A stretch of 64,000 nucleotides of DNA from Chitinophaga varians (GCF_014529945.1 NZ_JACVFB010000003.1:682001-746000); one strand, 5' to 3'. Positions 28,211-37,038 are shown, counted from the stretch's first letter. Numbers and translations: made by a program. The notes: a model not told the origin generated them from the sequence alone.

Positions 28211-28450
28211 TTAGTGTTTAGCAGCAGCAGAGTCAACTTTAGCAGCAACTGAGTCAACTTTTGCAGCAGCTGAGTCAACAACAGCAGCAGCACCAGCAGC
28301 AGCAGAATCAATTTTAGCAGCAGCTGAATCGATTACAGCGCCAGCGTTAGTTGCAGTAGAGTCAGTAGCAGGTTTTTCACCACCGCCGCAAGCTACAGCG
28401 AACAGACCGAAAGACAGAGCCAGGAAACCAAGTTTAATTACGTTCTTCAT
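28211..28450 (-). CDS. Small lipoprotein with Asp-Ser-Ala-Ala-Ala-Lys repeats
   Basis: A 79-residue protein with a lipoprotein signal (LGFLALSFGLFAVAC, then GGGEKPATDS). The mature part is built from a seven-residue repeat, VDSAAAK in its cleanest form, present about six times (IDSAAAK, VDSAAAK, VDSVAAK). The spacing of Val/Ile every seven residues and the Ala content suggest a single amphipathic helix or coiled coil, like Braun-type or stress lipoproteins. Codon use at the repeats is monotonous (GCAGCAGC runs), so copy number may vary by slippage. It is divergent from the ECF sigma operon and may be one of its targets. Confidence 0.8.
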   Translation of the reverse strand: MKNVIKLGFLALSFGLFAVACGGGEKPATDSTATNAGAVIDSAAAKIDSAAAGAAAVVDSAAAKVDSVAAKVDSAAAKH

Positions 28451-28500
28451 CGTACAAATAATTTAAGGTGTTTTTTGAATGATTTACCCTTTATACCGGA

Positions 28501-28559
28501 GTAACCCAAAAGGTAACCCAAACTTTTAAAAAATTTTTTTTTCGGTACTTTGGGTTACC
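28501..28559. promoter_or_regulatory. Repeated TAACCCAA sites in the divergent sigma/lipoprotein promoter region
   Basis: GTAACCCAAA at 28501, GGTAACCCAAA at 28512-28522, and the inverted copy TTTGGGTTACC at 28549-28559 just before the sigma gene. The last overlaps the sequence TACTTTGGG, a possible -7 box. The arrangement suggests a binding site for a regulator or for the sigma factor itself acting on both genes. Confidence 0.5.
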
Positions 28560-28583
28560 AAATGCCTAATAACCGTATTAAGA

Positions 28584-29159
28584 GTGAAGCAACATCAAGA
28601 CATAACAAGAGACAGGGAATTATTGCTGGGATTGGCAAAGAGCGATGATAAGTCATTGGAAACCATCTACTCAGAGAATTTTCCGGCCGTGCTGCGCATG
28701 ATTTTACAACACAATGGCAGCGAAGACGACGCCAAAGATGTTTTCCAGGAAGCGATCATCATTCTATATGAAAAGGCCTGCGAAGGTAATTTCAACCTGA
28801 CCAGCCGGCTAAAAACTTTCCTTTATTCCGTTTGCCGCCATATTTGGCTGAAAAAGGTACAAAGCACTTATGGGCTTTATGCCATTCCCCCGGAAATGGA
28901 GGAGACGATTCCGGCCGCCGAGGTGGTAGACGAGCACAGCACCAAAGACGAACAGTTCCGTATTATGGAAAGTGCGATGGGCAGCATTGGCGAACCATGT
29001 AAGACCATTCTGGAAGATTATTATATACAGAAGAAGTCCATGCAGGAAATCGCGGAGAAATTCGGCTATACCAACGCCGAAAATGCTAAAAATCAGAAGT
29101 ATAAATGTCTGATGCGCCTGAAGAAGTTATTTTTTGATCAGTATAATACATCCTTATAA
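28584..29159 (+). CDS. ECF-type RNA polymerase sigma factor
   Basis: A 191-residue sigma-70 family protein. Region 2 lies at about residues 25-90 (AVLRMILQHNGSEDDAKDVFQEAIIILYEKA, with the Asp-Ala-x-Asp-x-x-Gln-Glu core). Region 4 is at about 125-185 (ILEDYYIQKKSMQEIAEKFGYTNAENAKNQKYKCLMRL). The start is GTG at 28584, since an in-frame stop lies 15 bases upstream and no ATG fits. It is followed after 12 bases by an anti-sigma-like gene with a fused protease, a probable operon. Confidence 0.9.
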   Translation: MKQHQDITRDRELLLGLAKSDDKSLETIYSENFPAVLRMILQHNGSEDDAKDVFQEAIIILYEKACEGNFNLTSRLKTFLYSVCRHIWLKKVQSTYGLYAIPPEMEETIPAAEVVDEHSTKDEQFRIMESAMGSIGEPCKTILEDYYIQKKSMQEIAEKFGYTNAENAKNQKYKCLMRLKKLFFDQYNTSL

Positions 29160-29171
29160 GCAGCAACGGCC

Positions 29172-30266
29172 ATGAAAGATGACATGAATTTATTACGTGA
29201 AATTGAACGTTACCTGGAAGGGGAAATGAGCGGACAGGAAAAAGCCGTTTTTGAAGAACTGCGTAAAAACAATCCGCAAATCAACCGTCAGGTAGAAGAG
29301 CAACAGTTTTTCCTGCAGCAGCTGCAACATTTTGGCCAGCGCCAGTCGCTTCAGGCTAAAATGGACCACCTTCACCGGCAACTGGATATGCCGACCCTGC
29401 GTAAACAAGCCCAGGAAGAAAACCTGGCCGCCAAAAGGGTATCTATCCGCCGCCGCACGATCACCAACCTGGCCGCCGCCGCCTGTATCGCACTGGTCAC
29501 TTCTCTGTCTACCATCGCGGTACTGCAAAACGCAGCCAAAAACAAATCTACCGCCCAGTACGAGGACGTCAGAAGAGTGCTGAATAATATCCAGCGCTCC
29601 CAGAATGCCCTTATCAACGATATCAATAATAAAAGTAAAGCACCGACTAATCCAGGTACTTACGGTGGCACTGGTTTCGCAGTATCCGGTAACGGTTATA
29701 TTGTGACCAACTATCATGTAGTGGCCGGCGCCGATTCGGTATATGTACAGAATAATAAAGGTGAAGCTTTTAAGGCTGTCAGCGTTTTTGAAGATATCTC
29801 CAGCGATCTGGCGGTACTGAGAATTGCCGACTCCACCTTCAAAAGCCAACCCCTGCCCTACGCACTGAAACCTCAGAACGCGAAACTGGGCGAAGAAGTT
29901 TTCACCATGGGCTTCCCCCGCGATGAAATCGTTTACGGCAAAGGTTACATCAGTGCAAAGACCGGCTTCAACGGTGATACTACTGCCTATCAGGTGTCTA
30001 TCCCGGTTAACCCCGGCAACAGCGGCGCTCCTCTGTTAGACAACCAGGGTGATGTGGTGGGTATCGTTACAGGCAAACAAACCACTTCCGACGGTATCGC
30101 CTTCGCAGTGAAATCGGCCCACCTGAAACGGTTGCTCGATGAAATGCCGAAAGATAAAAGCATGAAAAAGGAAATGGCCCGTAAAAGTCATCTGGAAGGG
30201 TTAAACAGACTGGATCAGATCAAAAAGCTGGAAGAGTTTGTATATATGGTGAAGGTCTATAATTAA
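29172..30266 (+). CDS. Membrane protein: anti-sigma-like N-terminus fused to a trypsin/DegP-like protease
   Basis: A 364-residue protein. Residues 1-60 (LLREIERYLEGEMSGQEKA) resemble the cytoplasmic sigma-binding part of anti-sigma factors, without a zinc motif. One transmembrane helix spans about 98-118 (TNLAAAACIALVTSLSTIAV). From about residue 163 the periplasmic part is a trypsin-like S1C domain with an intact triad: His182 (TNYHVVAGA), Asp212 (SSDLAVLRI) and Ser284 (NPGNSGAPLL). There is no PDZ domain. The last 40 residues are charged and helical. Its position 12 bases after the sigma gene suggests that it controls that sigma factor. Confidence 0.82.
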   Translation: MKDDMNLLREIERYLEGEMSGQEKAVFEELRKNNPQINRQVEEQQFFLQQLQHFGQRQSLQAKMDHLHRQLDMPTLRKQAQEENLAAKRVSIRRRTITNLAAAACIALVTSLSTIAVLQNAAKNKSTAQYEDVRRVLNNIQRSQNALINDINNKSKAPTNPGTYGGTGFAVSGNGYIVTNYHVVAGADSVYVQNNKGEAFKAVSVFEDISSDLAVLRIADSTFKSQPLPYALKPQNAKLGEEVFTMGFPRDEIVYGKGYISAKTGFNGDTTAYQVSIPVNPGNSGAPLLDNQGDVVGIVTGKQTTSDGIAFAVKSAHLKRLLDEMPKDKSMKKEMARKSHLEGLNRLDQIKKLEEFVYMVKVYN

Positions 30267-30291
30267 GTTTGAACACAATAGCATATAAATC

Positions 30292-30328
30292 AAAAGGGTG
30301 AAGACTTCGGCTTGTTCTTCACCCTTTT
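30292..30328 (+). terminator. Intrinsic terminator of the sigma/protease operon
   Basis: Stem AAAAGGGTGAA and TTCACCCTTTT with a run of T after it, 25 bases past the stop codon. Confidence 0.8.
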
Positions 30329-30360
30329 TTATTTTGATATTTTAGTATTTGGCTATTGGG

Positions 30361-31077
30361 TTATTTTTTCTTCCAGGCTTTGTATTTGTCAGTAATCCAG
30401 TACAGCAGGTCGTTATGACCGATTGTCCGCATGGTTTCGTAATCCGGATAGTTATCCCGCATGAACAGTTGCAGGGAATCTCCTTTCAGTCCGGTAACCT
30501 GACTAACCAGTACCGGGGTAAAGCGGGAGTCAATATATTTCTCCTTTTCCATCTCCTCATAATTCTTTTTGAACTGTCTTTTTTGTTTCTCGCTCTTGGA
30601 ATAACGGGTAAACGGACTGAAGACAATACCGGCTCCCTGTGGTGTACTGCCGCCGGCCAGCGGTTTATTGGGCAGGTCCAGCAAATATCCGTACTGCCGG
30701 CGACGCTCCAGTGAGTCCAGCTGATAAGGCGTATACTGAGAGGACACTTCTACTCCTTTCAGGAAACGACTGGCCACGACCAGTTTTACGTTGATCGTTT
30801 GGGTACCGGTTGTCTGCGTAACTTTTACCGTGTCGGGCAGATAACCGACGAACGTGAAAACGATCTTGTCATTCCGGGTTGCGTCTATCCTGTAAAAACC
30901 ACCCTGATCAGATAATGAATGTCTGCCTGTTGTCAGGTTGGTAATAGTGGCGTATGGCAGCACCAGTTTGTTGCTGTCTGAAATCTGTCCGGTTACGATG
31001 ACCTGTGCTTTCGCGGCAAAAGGGAACAATATCCCGGCGATGCAACCCAGCAACAGAATACGCATGTGAGCCTTCAT
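30361..31077 (-). CDS. Exported protein with an N-terminal carboxypeptidase-regulatory-like domain
   Basis: A 238-residue protein with a signal peptide (RILLLGCIAGILFPFAAKAQ). Residues about 25-110 form a CarboxypepD-reg-like beta-sandwich (VIVTGQISDSNKLVLPYATI, GGFYRIDATRNDKIVFTFVGY), the domain found at the N-terminus of many SusC-type receptors. Here it is followed not by a barrel but by a charged helical region rich in Lys/Arg (KSEKQKRQFKKNYEEMEKEK). Function unknown; such stand-alone proteins are common in Bacteroidota. The start at 31077 is chosen because it directly precedes the signal peptide; the frame is open to 31167. Confidence 0.8.
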   Translation of the reverse strand: MKAHMRILLLGCIAGILFPFAAKAQVIVTGQISDSNKLVLPYATITNLTTGRHSLSDQGGFYRIDATRNDKIVFTFVGYLPDTVKVTQTTGTQTINVKLVVASRFLKGVEVSSQYTPYQLDSLERRRQYGYLLDLPNKPLAGGSTPQGAGIVFSPFTRYSKSEKQKRQFKKNYEEMEKEKYIDSRFTPVLVSQVTGLKGDSLQLFMRDNYPDYETMRTIGHNDLLYWITDKYKAWKKK

Positions 31078-31194
31078 AAAATTGTAAGTGTTTTTAATCC
31101 TGACTATCCTTCCTCTCCCTGAACAACCAATACGATAAGTGTATTGTTCATCTCCATTCCAGCCCACAATTTAAATAAATTGAGGCGGTTGTTA

Positions 31195-31227
31195 AAAAAC
31201 AAATCCTCCGGCCAGGCGACCGGAGGA
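31195..31227 (-). terminator. Intrinsic terminator at the end of the xylose operon
   Basis: On the minus strand: TCCTCCGG, an 8-base loop, CCGGAGGA, then TTTGTTTTTT. It lies 28 bases after the stop of the epimerase gene. Confidence 0.85.
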
Positions 31228-31254
31228 CGTTCATATTACGAAGCGAAGCTGTTA

Positions 31255-32199
31255 TTACACCGTGATTTTTATCCTGGTATCGAAGGTCCTGTCGTCACCG
31301 GCTGCCAGGGTGACCAGCCCGATGCCATTATTAAAGGCATTGGGGGCCCCGCTGAGGTTTTCCACAGCGATGCTGTTGCGGTGCGGCGGTATGTAAACCT
31401 GTAAAACCGGATAGTGATCGCCGGGGAAAAAGTCGATCTGGATATTTTTCACCGGATCCAGCAGGGAAGCAAGTGGTTGCGCCTGCGAAAAGTCCAGCAC
31501 AAAGGAGTTATCCAGTTCCACGCCCGCTAGTTTTTTACCTTTTACAAATTCTGTGTAAGGCAATACTTTTCCTGTGGGGATCAGTTTGGCGTCGAACTCG
31601 ACGATTTCTTTAGAGGCGAAGGTGAGCACCAGTTCATCTACCGGCGTACCGGTAGAGAAATAAGGATGCCATCCGTCCATCACCGGGATAGAAGTGTCAC
31701 TGTGGTTGATCACTTTGGTGGTCACCCGCAGCTCATTGCCCGGCAGCAGTGTATAGGTAGCCTGACAGTCGTAGCTGAAAGGATAACCGGTATCTTCTTC
31801 GCGGAAACGATAAGCGAGGGTAACGGACGCCTCCTGAGCAGCAGCATTTTGTGCTGTTACGGTAAATTTTGCATCATACAACAGGCCATGGATGGCGTTT
31901 CCGGGCGCTATCGTTTTTTCGATGCTATAAGCACTGCCCTGCCATTCATACGCCGCGTCTTTGATACGGCAGGCAAAAGGACTCAGTTTTACGCTTTTAA
32001 AACTGGTGTGCAGATTTTCCCGAAGATCTTCCAGGCTGCTATAGCTGTCTATCAGGTTGATCAGTTTACCCTGACGGCGCACCTTAAAAGCATGCAGCAA
32101 CGCACCATGGGCCGGCACGATCTCTACCTGTGTGCCGCTTTGTTCATCAGTAAGGGCAATGATATCAAATCCTGCCTCATGAAAAGTGTTGATTGTCAT
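31255..32199 (-). CDS. Aldose 1-epimerase family protein
   Basis: A 314-residue galactose-mutarotase-like protein. The two active-site histidines are visible in GNAIHGLLYD and MDGWHPYF, and the catalytic glutamate is probably in AVENLSGAPNAFNNG. It interconverts alpha and beta anomers of an aldose. As the last gene after xylA it probably supplies the alpha-anomer of xylose to the isomerase. The family includes hexose-6-phosphate epimerases, but the operon supports a pentose role. A family A repeat separates it from xylA. Confidence 0.88.
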   Translation of the reverse strand: MTINTFHEAGFDIIALTDEQSGTQVEIVPAHGALLHAFKVRRQGKLINLIDSYSSLEDLRENLHTSFKSVKLSPFACRIKDAAYEWQGSAYSIEKTIAPGNAIHGLLYDAKFTVTAQNAAAQEASVTLAYRFREEDTGYPFSYDCQATYTLLPGNELRVTTKVINHSDTSIPVMDGWHPYFSTGTPVDELVLTFASKEIVEFDAKLIPTGKVLPYTEFVKGKKLAGVELDNSFVLDFSQAQPLASLLDPVKNIQIDFFPGDHYPVLQVYIPPHRNSIAVENLSGAPNAFNNGIGLVTLAAGDDRTFDTRIKITV

Positions 32200-32214
32200 T
32201 GTTCATTGTTTTGT

Positions 32215-32306
32215 TCACGCAAAGGCGCTAAGCAGCCAAGGCGCTAAGATAAAATAAGTAGTAAAAGTTTTTCTTTGCCACTTTGCTGCTTTGCGCCTTT
32301 GCGTGA
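32215..32306. repeat. Family A palindromic element, copy 3 (short)
   Basis: Left arm TCACGCAAAGGCGCTAAGC and right arm ending CCTTTGCGTGA, with mismatches. The right end touches the stop codon of xylA (32307). It lies inside an operon, so if it terminates transcription it must do so partially, lowering epimerase expression. Confidence 0.8.
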
Positions 32307-33635
32307 TTAAATACATCCGTTGATGATATTTTCCAGCCATTCCTGCTTTCCGCTGATCTGGGCAGGTTCTCCGTTGGCAGCGGCGATATTGCGGAGGTCT
32401 TCCAGGGTGAGCTTCCCTTCTTCGAAAGCTTTTCCGTTGCCGGTATCGAAGGAGGCGTAGCGGTCTGTCCTGAATTTTTTATAGGCCGTTTTAGTCAGTA
32501 CTTTTTCAGCGATGATGGCCGCTCTCGCGAAAGCATCGATACCACCGATGTGCGCGTGGAAGATATCTTCCAGGTCGGTGGAGTTACGGCGGGTTTTGGC
32601 GTCGAAGTTAACGCCGCCGCCGGCAAAACCGCCTGCTTCCAGGATGATGAGCATACTCTCTACCAGTTCATTCAGCTGGGTGGGGAACTGATCGGTGTCC
32701 CAACCATTCTGATAGTCACCGCGATTGGCATCGATGCTGCCCAGCATGCCGGCGTCCACCGCTACCTGCAGCTCATGCTGGAAGGTGTGGCCGGCGAGCG
32801 TAGCGTGGTTTACCTCAATATTCAGTTTAAAATCTTTGTCCAGTCCATAATGACGCAGGAAGCCGATCACGGTCGCGCTGTCATAATCGTACTGATGTTT
32901 GGTCGGTTCGCAGGGCTTGGGCTCTATAAAGAAAGTGCCTTTGAAGCCCTGTTTGCGGGCATAATCACGGGCTATGGACAGGAAGCGGGCCAGGTGTTCC
33001 TGTTCCCGTTTCATATTGGTGTTGAGCAGGGTCATATATCCTTCGCGGCCGCCCCAGAAAACATAGTTTTCTCCGTTCAGTGCGATGGTGGCATCGAGTG
33101 CGTTTTTCACCTGTGTACCGGCATGGGCCAGTGCGGCAAAATCGGGGTTGGTGGCAGCCCCGTTCATATAGCGGGGATGGCTGAACACATTGGCTGTGCC
33201 CCAGAGCAGCTTCACGCCGCTGACATCCTGTTTTTGTTTGGCATAGTCAACGATCTGCTGCATACGGCTTTCATATTCGGCGATGGTAGCGCCTTCGTCT
33301 ACAAGGTCGATGTCATGGAAACAATAATATGGCAGGCCCAGTTTGGTGATGAATTCAAAAGCTGCATCCATTTTGTCTTTTGCGCTTTGCATCGGATCTG
33401 CAGACACCAGCCAGGGGAAATGTTTGGTACCCGGACCGAAAGGATCGCCGCCGGTGCCGCAGAAGGTATGCCAGTAACATACGGCAAAGCGGAACAGTTC
33501 TTTCATGGATTTGCCGGCGATGAGGCGGTGCTCATCATACCAGCGGTATGCCAGCGGATTGTCTGATTCCGGCCCTTCGTAGCGGATTTGACCGATGCCT
33601 TTGAAGTATTCGTGGTTTCCAAGTGTAATGCTCAT
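32307..33635 (-). CDS. xylA: Xylose isomerase
   Basis: A 442-residue metal-dependent enzyme converting D-xylose to D-xylulose. Signature segments: CFHDIDLVDEGATIAEYE (active-site His and the first Asp), FWGGREGYMTLLNTNMKRE, GTFFIEPKPCEPTKHQYD (metal-binding Glu) and LNIEVNHATLAGHTF. The length is that of the long class II isomerases used by Bacteroidota. It follows xylB by 26 bases. Confidence 0.97.
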   Translation of the reverse strand: MSITLGNHEYFKGIGQIRYEGPESDNPLAYRWYDEHRLIAGKSMKELFRFAVCYWHTFCGTGGDPFGPGTKHFPWLVSADPMQSAKDKMDAAFEFITKLGLPYYCFHDIDLVDEGATIAEYESRMQQIVDYAKQKQDVSGVKLLWGTANVFSHPRYMNGAATNPDFAALAHAGTQVKNALDATIALNGENYVFWGGREGYMTLLNTNMKREQEHLARFLSIARDYARKQGFKGTFFIEPKPCEPTKHQYDYDSATVIGFLRHYGLDKDFKLNIEVNHATLAGHTFQHELQVAVDAGMLGSIDANRGDYQNGWDTDQFPTQLNELVESMLIILEAGGFAGGGVNFDAKTRRNSTDLEDIFHAHIGGIDAFARAAIIAEKVLTKTAYKKFRTDRYASFDTGNGKAFEEGKLTLEDLRNIAAANGEPAQISGKQEWLENIINGCI

Positions 33636-33661
33636 AATAGTGGATTTTAAAATATCGTTTA

Positions 33662-35149
33662 TTATTCACCGTTAGCCAGCAACGAACGCAGTCGGCCCAG
33701 CCAATGGCTGTAAGCTGTTGCATAACGTTCGCGCTGCCGGTTATCCGGTTCTATTACAGCGAGACATTCCATGCCCCTGAAGGCTTCTTTGACGGACAGA
33801 TAACCAGCTCCTACCGCGGCACCTCTTGCTGCCCCCTGTGCTCCGTCTGTATTATATAGTTCGATGGCGACGTTGGCCGTGTTGGCAAAAACTTCGCGGA
33901 AGAGCGGGCTGAGGAACATATTAGCGTGACCGGCCCGCACGCGGTGTATATCGAGGCCCATGTCTTTCATGATGTCCAGCCCGTAATTCAGTCCGAAGAC
34001 GATGCCTTCCTGTACAGCCCTCAACAGGTGTGCCCGTTGGTGCCGGTTGAAGTCGAGGCCACTGACAGTGGCGCCGATGCTTTTGTTGCCCAGTATTCTT
34101 TCCGCCCCGTTGCCAAAGGGAAATACCAGCAGACCGTCGGCGCCTGCGGGGGCCTGTGTGGCGGCTTCATTCATATCCGCATAGCTGATATCGCCGATCA
34201 TATTGCGCAGCCAGGAGTTGGCGATACCGGTACCGTTGAGGCACATCAGCACGCCATCGCGGGTATGCTGCGGACCATTATTTACATGTACAAAAGTATT
34301 GACGCGGCTTTCCCGGTCGAAGGTATGCTGATCATGTACCGCATATACCACGCCGGAAGTACCGGCAGTGGTGGCTGCTTCGCCCGGTTCCAGTACATTG
34401 AGTGAAAAAGCGTTGTTGGGTTGGTCGCCGGCGCGATAGGTGACGGGCGTGCCGGGCAGCAGTTGCAACGTTGCGGCAGCCGCGGCTGTCAACCGGCCCT
34501 GTGTACCAAAAGCAGGAACAATCGTGGCCAGCAGTTGCGGGCTGATTTGATAGTGGTCCAGCAGCGCGGTGTTGACAGTGTTACCCGGAAAATCCCAGAA
34601 AGTGCCTTCAGAGAGGCCTGACACGGTGGTGGTTGTTTCACCGGTGAGTTTCAGGGCGATAAAATCGCCGGGAAGCATCACTTTATGAATCCGTTCGTAA
34701 ACATGCGGTTCGTTTTCGTATATCCATCGCAGTTTGGAAGCGGTAAAATTGCCGGGGGAATTGAGCAGGTGGGAAAGGCAGTAGGGCTCACCCAATGTGG
34801 TGAATGCTTTATGGCCGATGTCCACGGCGCGGCTGTCGCACCAGATAATAGCGGGGCGCAGTACCTGCATATCTTTATCCACACAGACGAGGCCGTGCAT
34901 CTGATAGGCGATGCCTATTCCTTTGACCATGGCCGGATCGAAAGGATGTTGCCGGCGCAGGAGTGCGGTGGCGTTCACCACCTCCTGCCACCAGCTTTCC
35001 GGGTCCTGTTCCGCCCAATCAGGATGCGGGACCAGGATAGGCATCTCGCGGGACGGACTGGTGGCCGTTGCCAGGCAACGACCGGTGTCTGCGTCCAGTA
35101 ATGCCGCTTTGATAGAAGAAGAGCCTATATCATACCCGATAAAATACAT
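33662..35149 (-). CDS. xylB: Xylulokinase (FGGY family)
   Basis: A 495-residue sugar kinase. The N-terminal phosphate loop is YFIGYDIGSSSIKAALLD and the substrate segment HPDWAEQDPESWW follows. Further motifs are IWCDSRAVDIG, AGTSGVVYAV (second phosphate motif) and DGAQGAARGAAVGAG near the C-terminus. It phosphorylates D-xylulose for entry into the pentose-phosphate pathway. It lies between the transporter and xylA in one operon (18 bases after the transporter, 26 before xylA). Confidence 0.95.
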   Translation of the reverse strand: MYFIGYDIGSSSIKAALLDADTGRCLATATSPSREMPILVPHPDWAEQDPESWWQEVVNATALLRRQHPFDPAMVKGIGIAYQMHGLVCVDKDMQVLRPAIIWCDSRAVDIGHKAFTTLGEPYCLSHLLNSPGNFTASKLRWIYENEPHVYERIHKVMLPGDFIALKLTGETTTTVSGLSEGTFWDFPGNTVNTALLDHYQISPQLLATIVPAFGTQGRLTAAAAATLQLLPGTPVTYRAGDQPNNAFSLNVLEPGEAATTAGTSGVVYAVHDQHTFDRESRVNTFVHVNNGPQHTRDGVLMCLNGTGIANSWLRNMIGDISYADMNEAATQAPAGADGLLVFPFGNGAERILGNKSIGATVSGLDFNRHQRAHLLRAVQEGIVFGLNYGLDIMKDMGLDIHRVRAGHANMFLSPLFREVFANTANVAIELYNTDGAQGAARGAAVGAGYLSVKEAFRGMECLAVIEPDNRQRERYATAYSHWLGRLRSLLANGE

Positions 35150-35167
35150 ACCTGTTGTGAATAACGA

Positions 35168-36844
35168 TTACCAGTAAACGGTATACAGCGCAATGAGGAT
35201 ACCGATGATAAACAAAGCACCAATGGTAAACGGCATCGCTGTTTTAAACATGCTGCTGTCGATTTCCAGTCCTTTCGGATTGTTTTTGCTGGAAGGATCG
35301 GCCAGAGAGATAATGATCATACCCACCACACAAATCACGAACACCACGCCCATACGATCGATGAACGCCATTTCATAAACGCCGGCAGCATTGGGAGCGG
35401 CCCAGCCAAACTGATAGAGCGGTTGCAGGTCTACCCACATCGGCAGGAACTTCAGCACAAAGGACATCAGTAAGCCGACGATCATGGCAAACAGGGCGGC
35501 GTTGGAGGTAGTGCGTTTCCAGAAGAAGCCCATGATGAACATGGCAAACACGCCTGGCGACACAAAGCCGGTATATTCCTGAATGAACTGGAAACCACCT
35601 TTTTTATCGATACCGAGGAAGTTGGACAGAATAATGGCCAGCACCATGGCGACGATCACCGTCGTACGTCCTACCTTTACTACTTTCTGTTCATCAGCAT
35701 CTTTATGATATATCTTCTTATAAATATCTAGGGTAAAAATGGTGGAGATACTGTTGGCTTTACCCGCCAGAGAAGCCACCACCGCAGCTGTAAGCGCCGC
35801 AAATGCCAATCCTTTCAGGCCACTGGGCAGGAGATTGAGCAATACGGGGTAGGCATTGTCCGGGTTCATGGAACCACCCTGCATCATCTCCTGATGGTAC
35901 AGGCCCTGCTGATGCAGCACATAAGCCGCGATGCCCGGCAATACCACAATGATAGGCATGAGCAGCTTCAGGAAACCGGCAAACAGCAGGCCGCTGCGGG
36001 CTGTTTTCAGATCGGCGCCCAGTGCACGCTGTGTGATGTACTGGTTACAGCCCCAGTAGTTGAGGTTCACGATCCACATACCCCCCACGAGGATACTTAA
36101 TCCCGGCAGGTCGAGGTAGTGAGCATCATTCTTTTTGAAGATCATGTGAAAATGATCATCGGCATGCTGATGCAGCAGGCTGAAACCCTGCATTACACCG
36201 CTTCCGCCAAAATGTTTTGCCACCAGGTCCAGCGCCAGATAGGTCGTCGCCAGGCCGCCGAGGATCAGGAAAAACACCTGTATCACGTCCGTATAACCGA
36301 TTACCTTCATACCACCGAGTGTGATCAGCACCGCAAAGAAAGACAGCGCTATCATACAGACATAAAAATCGATGCCGGAGATTTTATTGATGGCCAATGC
36401 ACCCAGATAAAGGATGGACGTGAGGTTTACCACCACGTACAACAGCAGCCAGAACACCGCCATGATGGTACTTACCGTCTGGTTGTACCGCCGCTCCAGA
36501 AACTGGGGCATGGTGTAGATTTTGTTTTTCAGGTAGATGGGCAGGAAGAAAACTGCCACTACGATCAGGGTGGCAGCCGCCATCCATTCATAGGTGGAGA
36601 TAGCCAGGCCCATAGTGAAACCTGAGCCGGACATACCGATAAACTGTTCCGCCGAGATATTGGAGGCAATCAGGGAGGCGCCGATAGCCCACCATGTCAG
36701 GGAGCCTTCTGCCAGGAAAAAGTCTTTGGAATCCGTTGTCGCCTTCTTTTTCTTCTGATAGATATAATACCCGTAGCCGGCCACTATTACAAAATACACC
36801 AGGAATACCAGGTAATCGACGTAGTGAAGTAAGTTTGGTTGCAT
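35168..36844 (-). CDS. Sodium/solute symporter (SSS family), probable xylose transporter
   Basis: A 558-residue integral membrane protein with about 14 hydrophobic helices, including GYGYYIYQKKKKATTDSKDF after the first and ASLIASNISAEQFIGMSGSG, typical of SGLT-type sugar symporters. It also has the GLAFAALTAAVVASLAGKAN helix of the family's sodium site. As first gene of the operon with xylB and xylA it very probably imports xylose with sodium. I could not identify a XylR-type regulator nearby; the sequence TACATTTA upstream on the minus strand (near 36900) may be a weak -7 box. Confidence 0.92.
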   Translation of the reverse strand: MQPNLLHYVDYLVFLVYFVIVAGYGYYIYQKKKKATTDSKDFFLAEGSLTWWAIGASLIASNISAEQFIGMSGSGFTMGLAISTYEWMAAATLIVVAVFFLPIYLKNKIYTMPQFLERRYNQTVSTIMAVFWLLLYVVVNLTSILYLGALAINKISGIDFYVCMIALSFFAVLITLGGMKVIGYTDVIQVFFLILGGLATTYLALDLVAKHFGGSGVMQGFSLLHQHADDHFHMIFKKNDAHYLDLPGLSILVGGMWIVNLNYWGCNQYITQRALGADLKTARSGLLFAGFLKLLMPIIVVLPGIAAYVLHQQGLYHQEMMQGGSMNPDNAYPVLLNLLPSGLKGLAFAALTAAVVASLAGKANSISTIFTLDIYKKIYHKDADEQKVVKVGRTTVIVAMVLAIILSNFLGIDKKGGFQFIQEYTGFVSPGVFAMFIMGFFWKRTTSNAALFAMIVGLLMSFVLKFLPMWVDLQPLYQFGWAAPNAAGVYEMAFIDRMGVVFVICVVGMIIISLADPSSKNNPKGLEIDSSMFKTAMPFTIGALFIIGILIALYTVYW

Positions 36845-36941
36845 AAATGTTCAAACGTGGTTTGTATAATAAATTTGGCGGATCAATATAGTGAAATAAA
36901 TGTATTAAATACGCTTATGCACCATAAAAAGCTAAAACTAA

Positions 36942-36964
36942 AAACCGCAGCTTGACTGCGGTTT
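36942..36964 (-). terminator. Intrinsic terminator of the FAD oxidoreductase gene
   Basis: On the minus strand: AAACCGCAG, a 5-base loop, CTGCGGTTT, then TTAGTTTT. It separates this gene from the xylose operon promoter region at about 36845-36930. Confidence 0.82.
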
Positions 36965-37038
36965 CCCCAAGAGATCAAATCTATACATTTAAAATTGCTA
37001 TCAAAACACTTTAACAAAAAAACGGGAAGGCGTGTAGG

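Noticed and set aside
31255..36844. Horizontal acquisition of the xylose operon
   Set aside because: Base composition and codon use look like the neighbours; no integrase, tRNA or direct repeats flank it.
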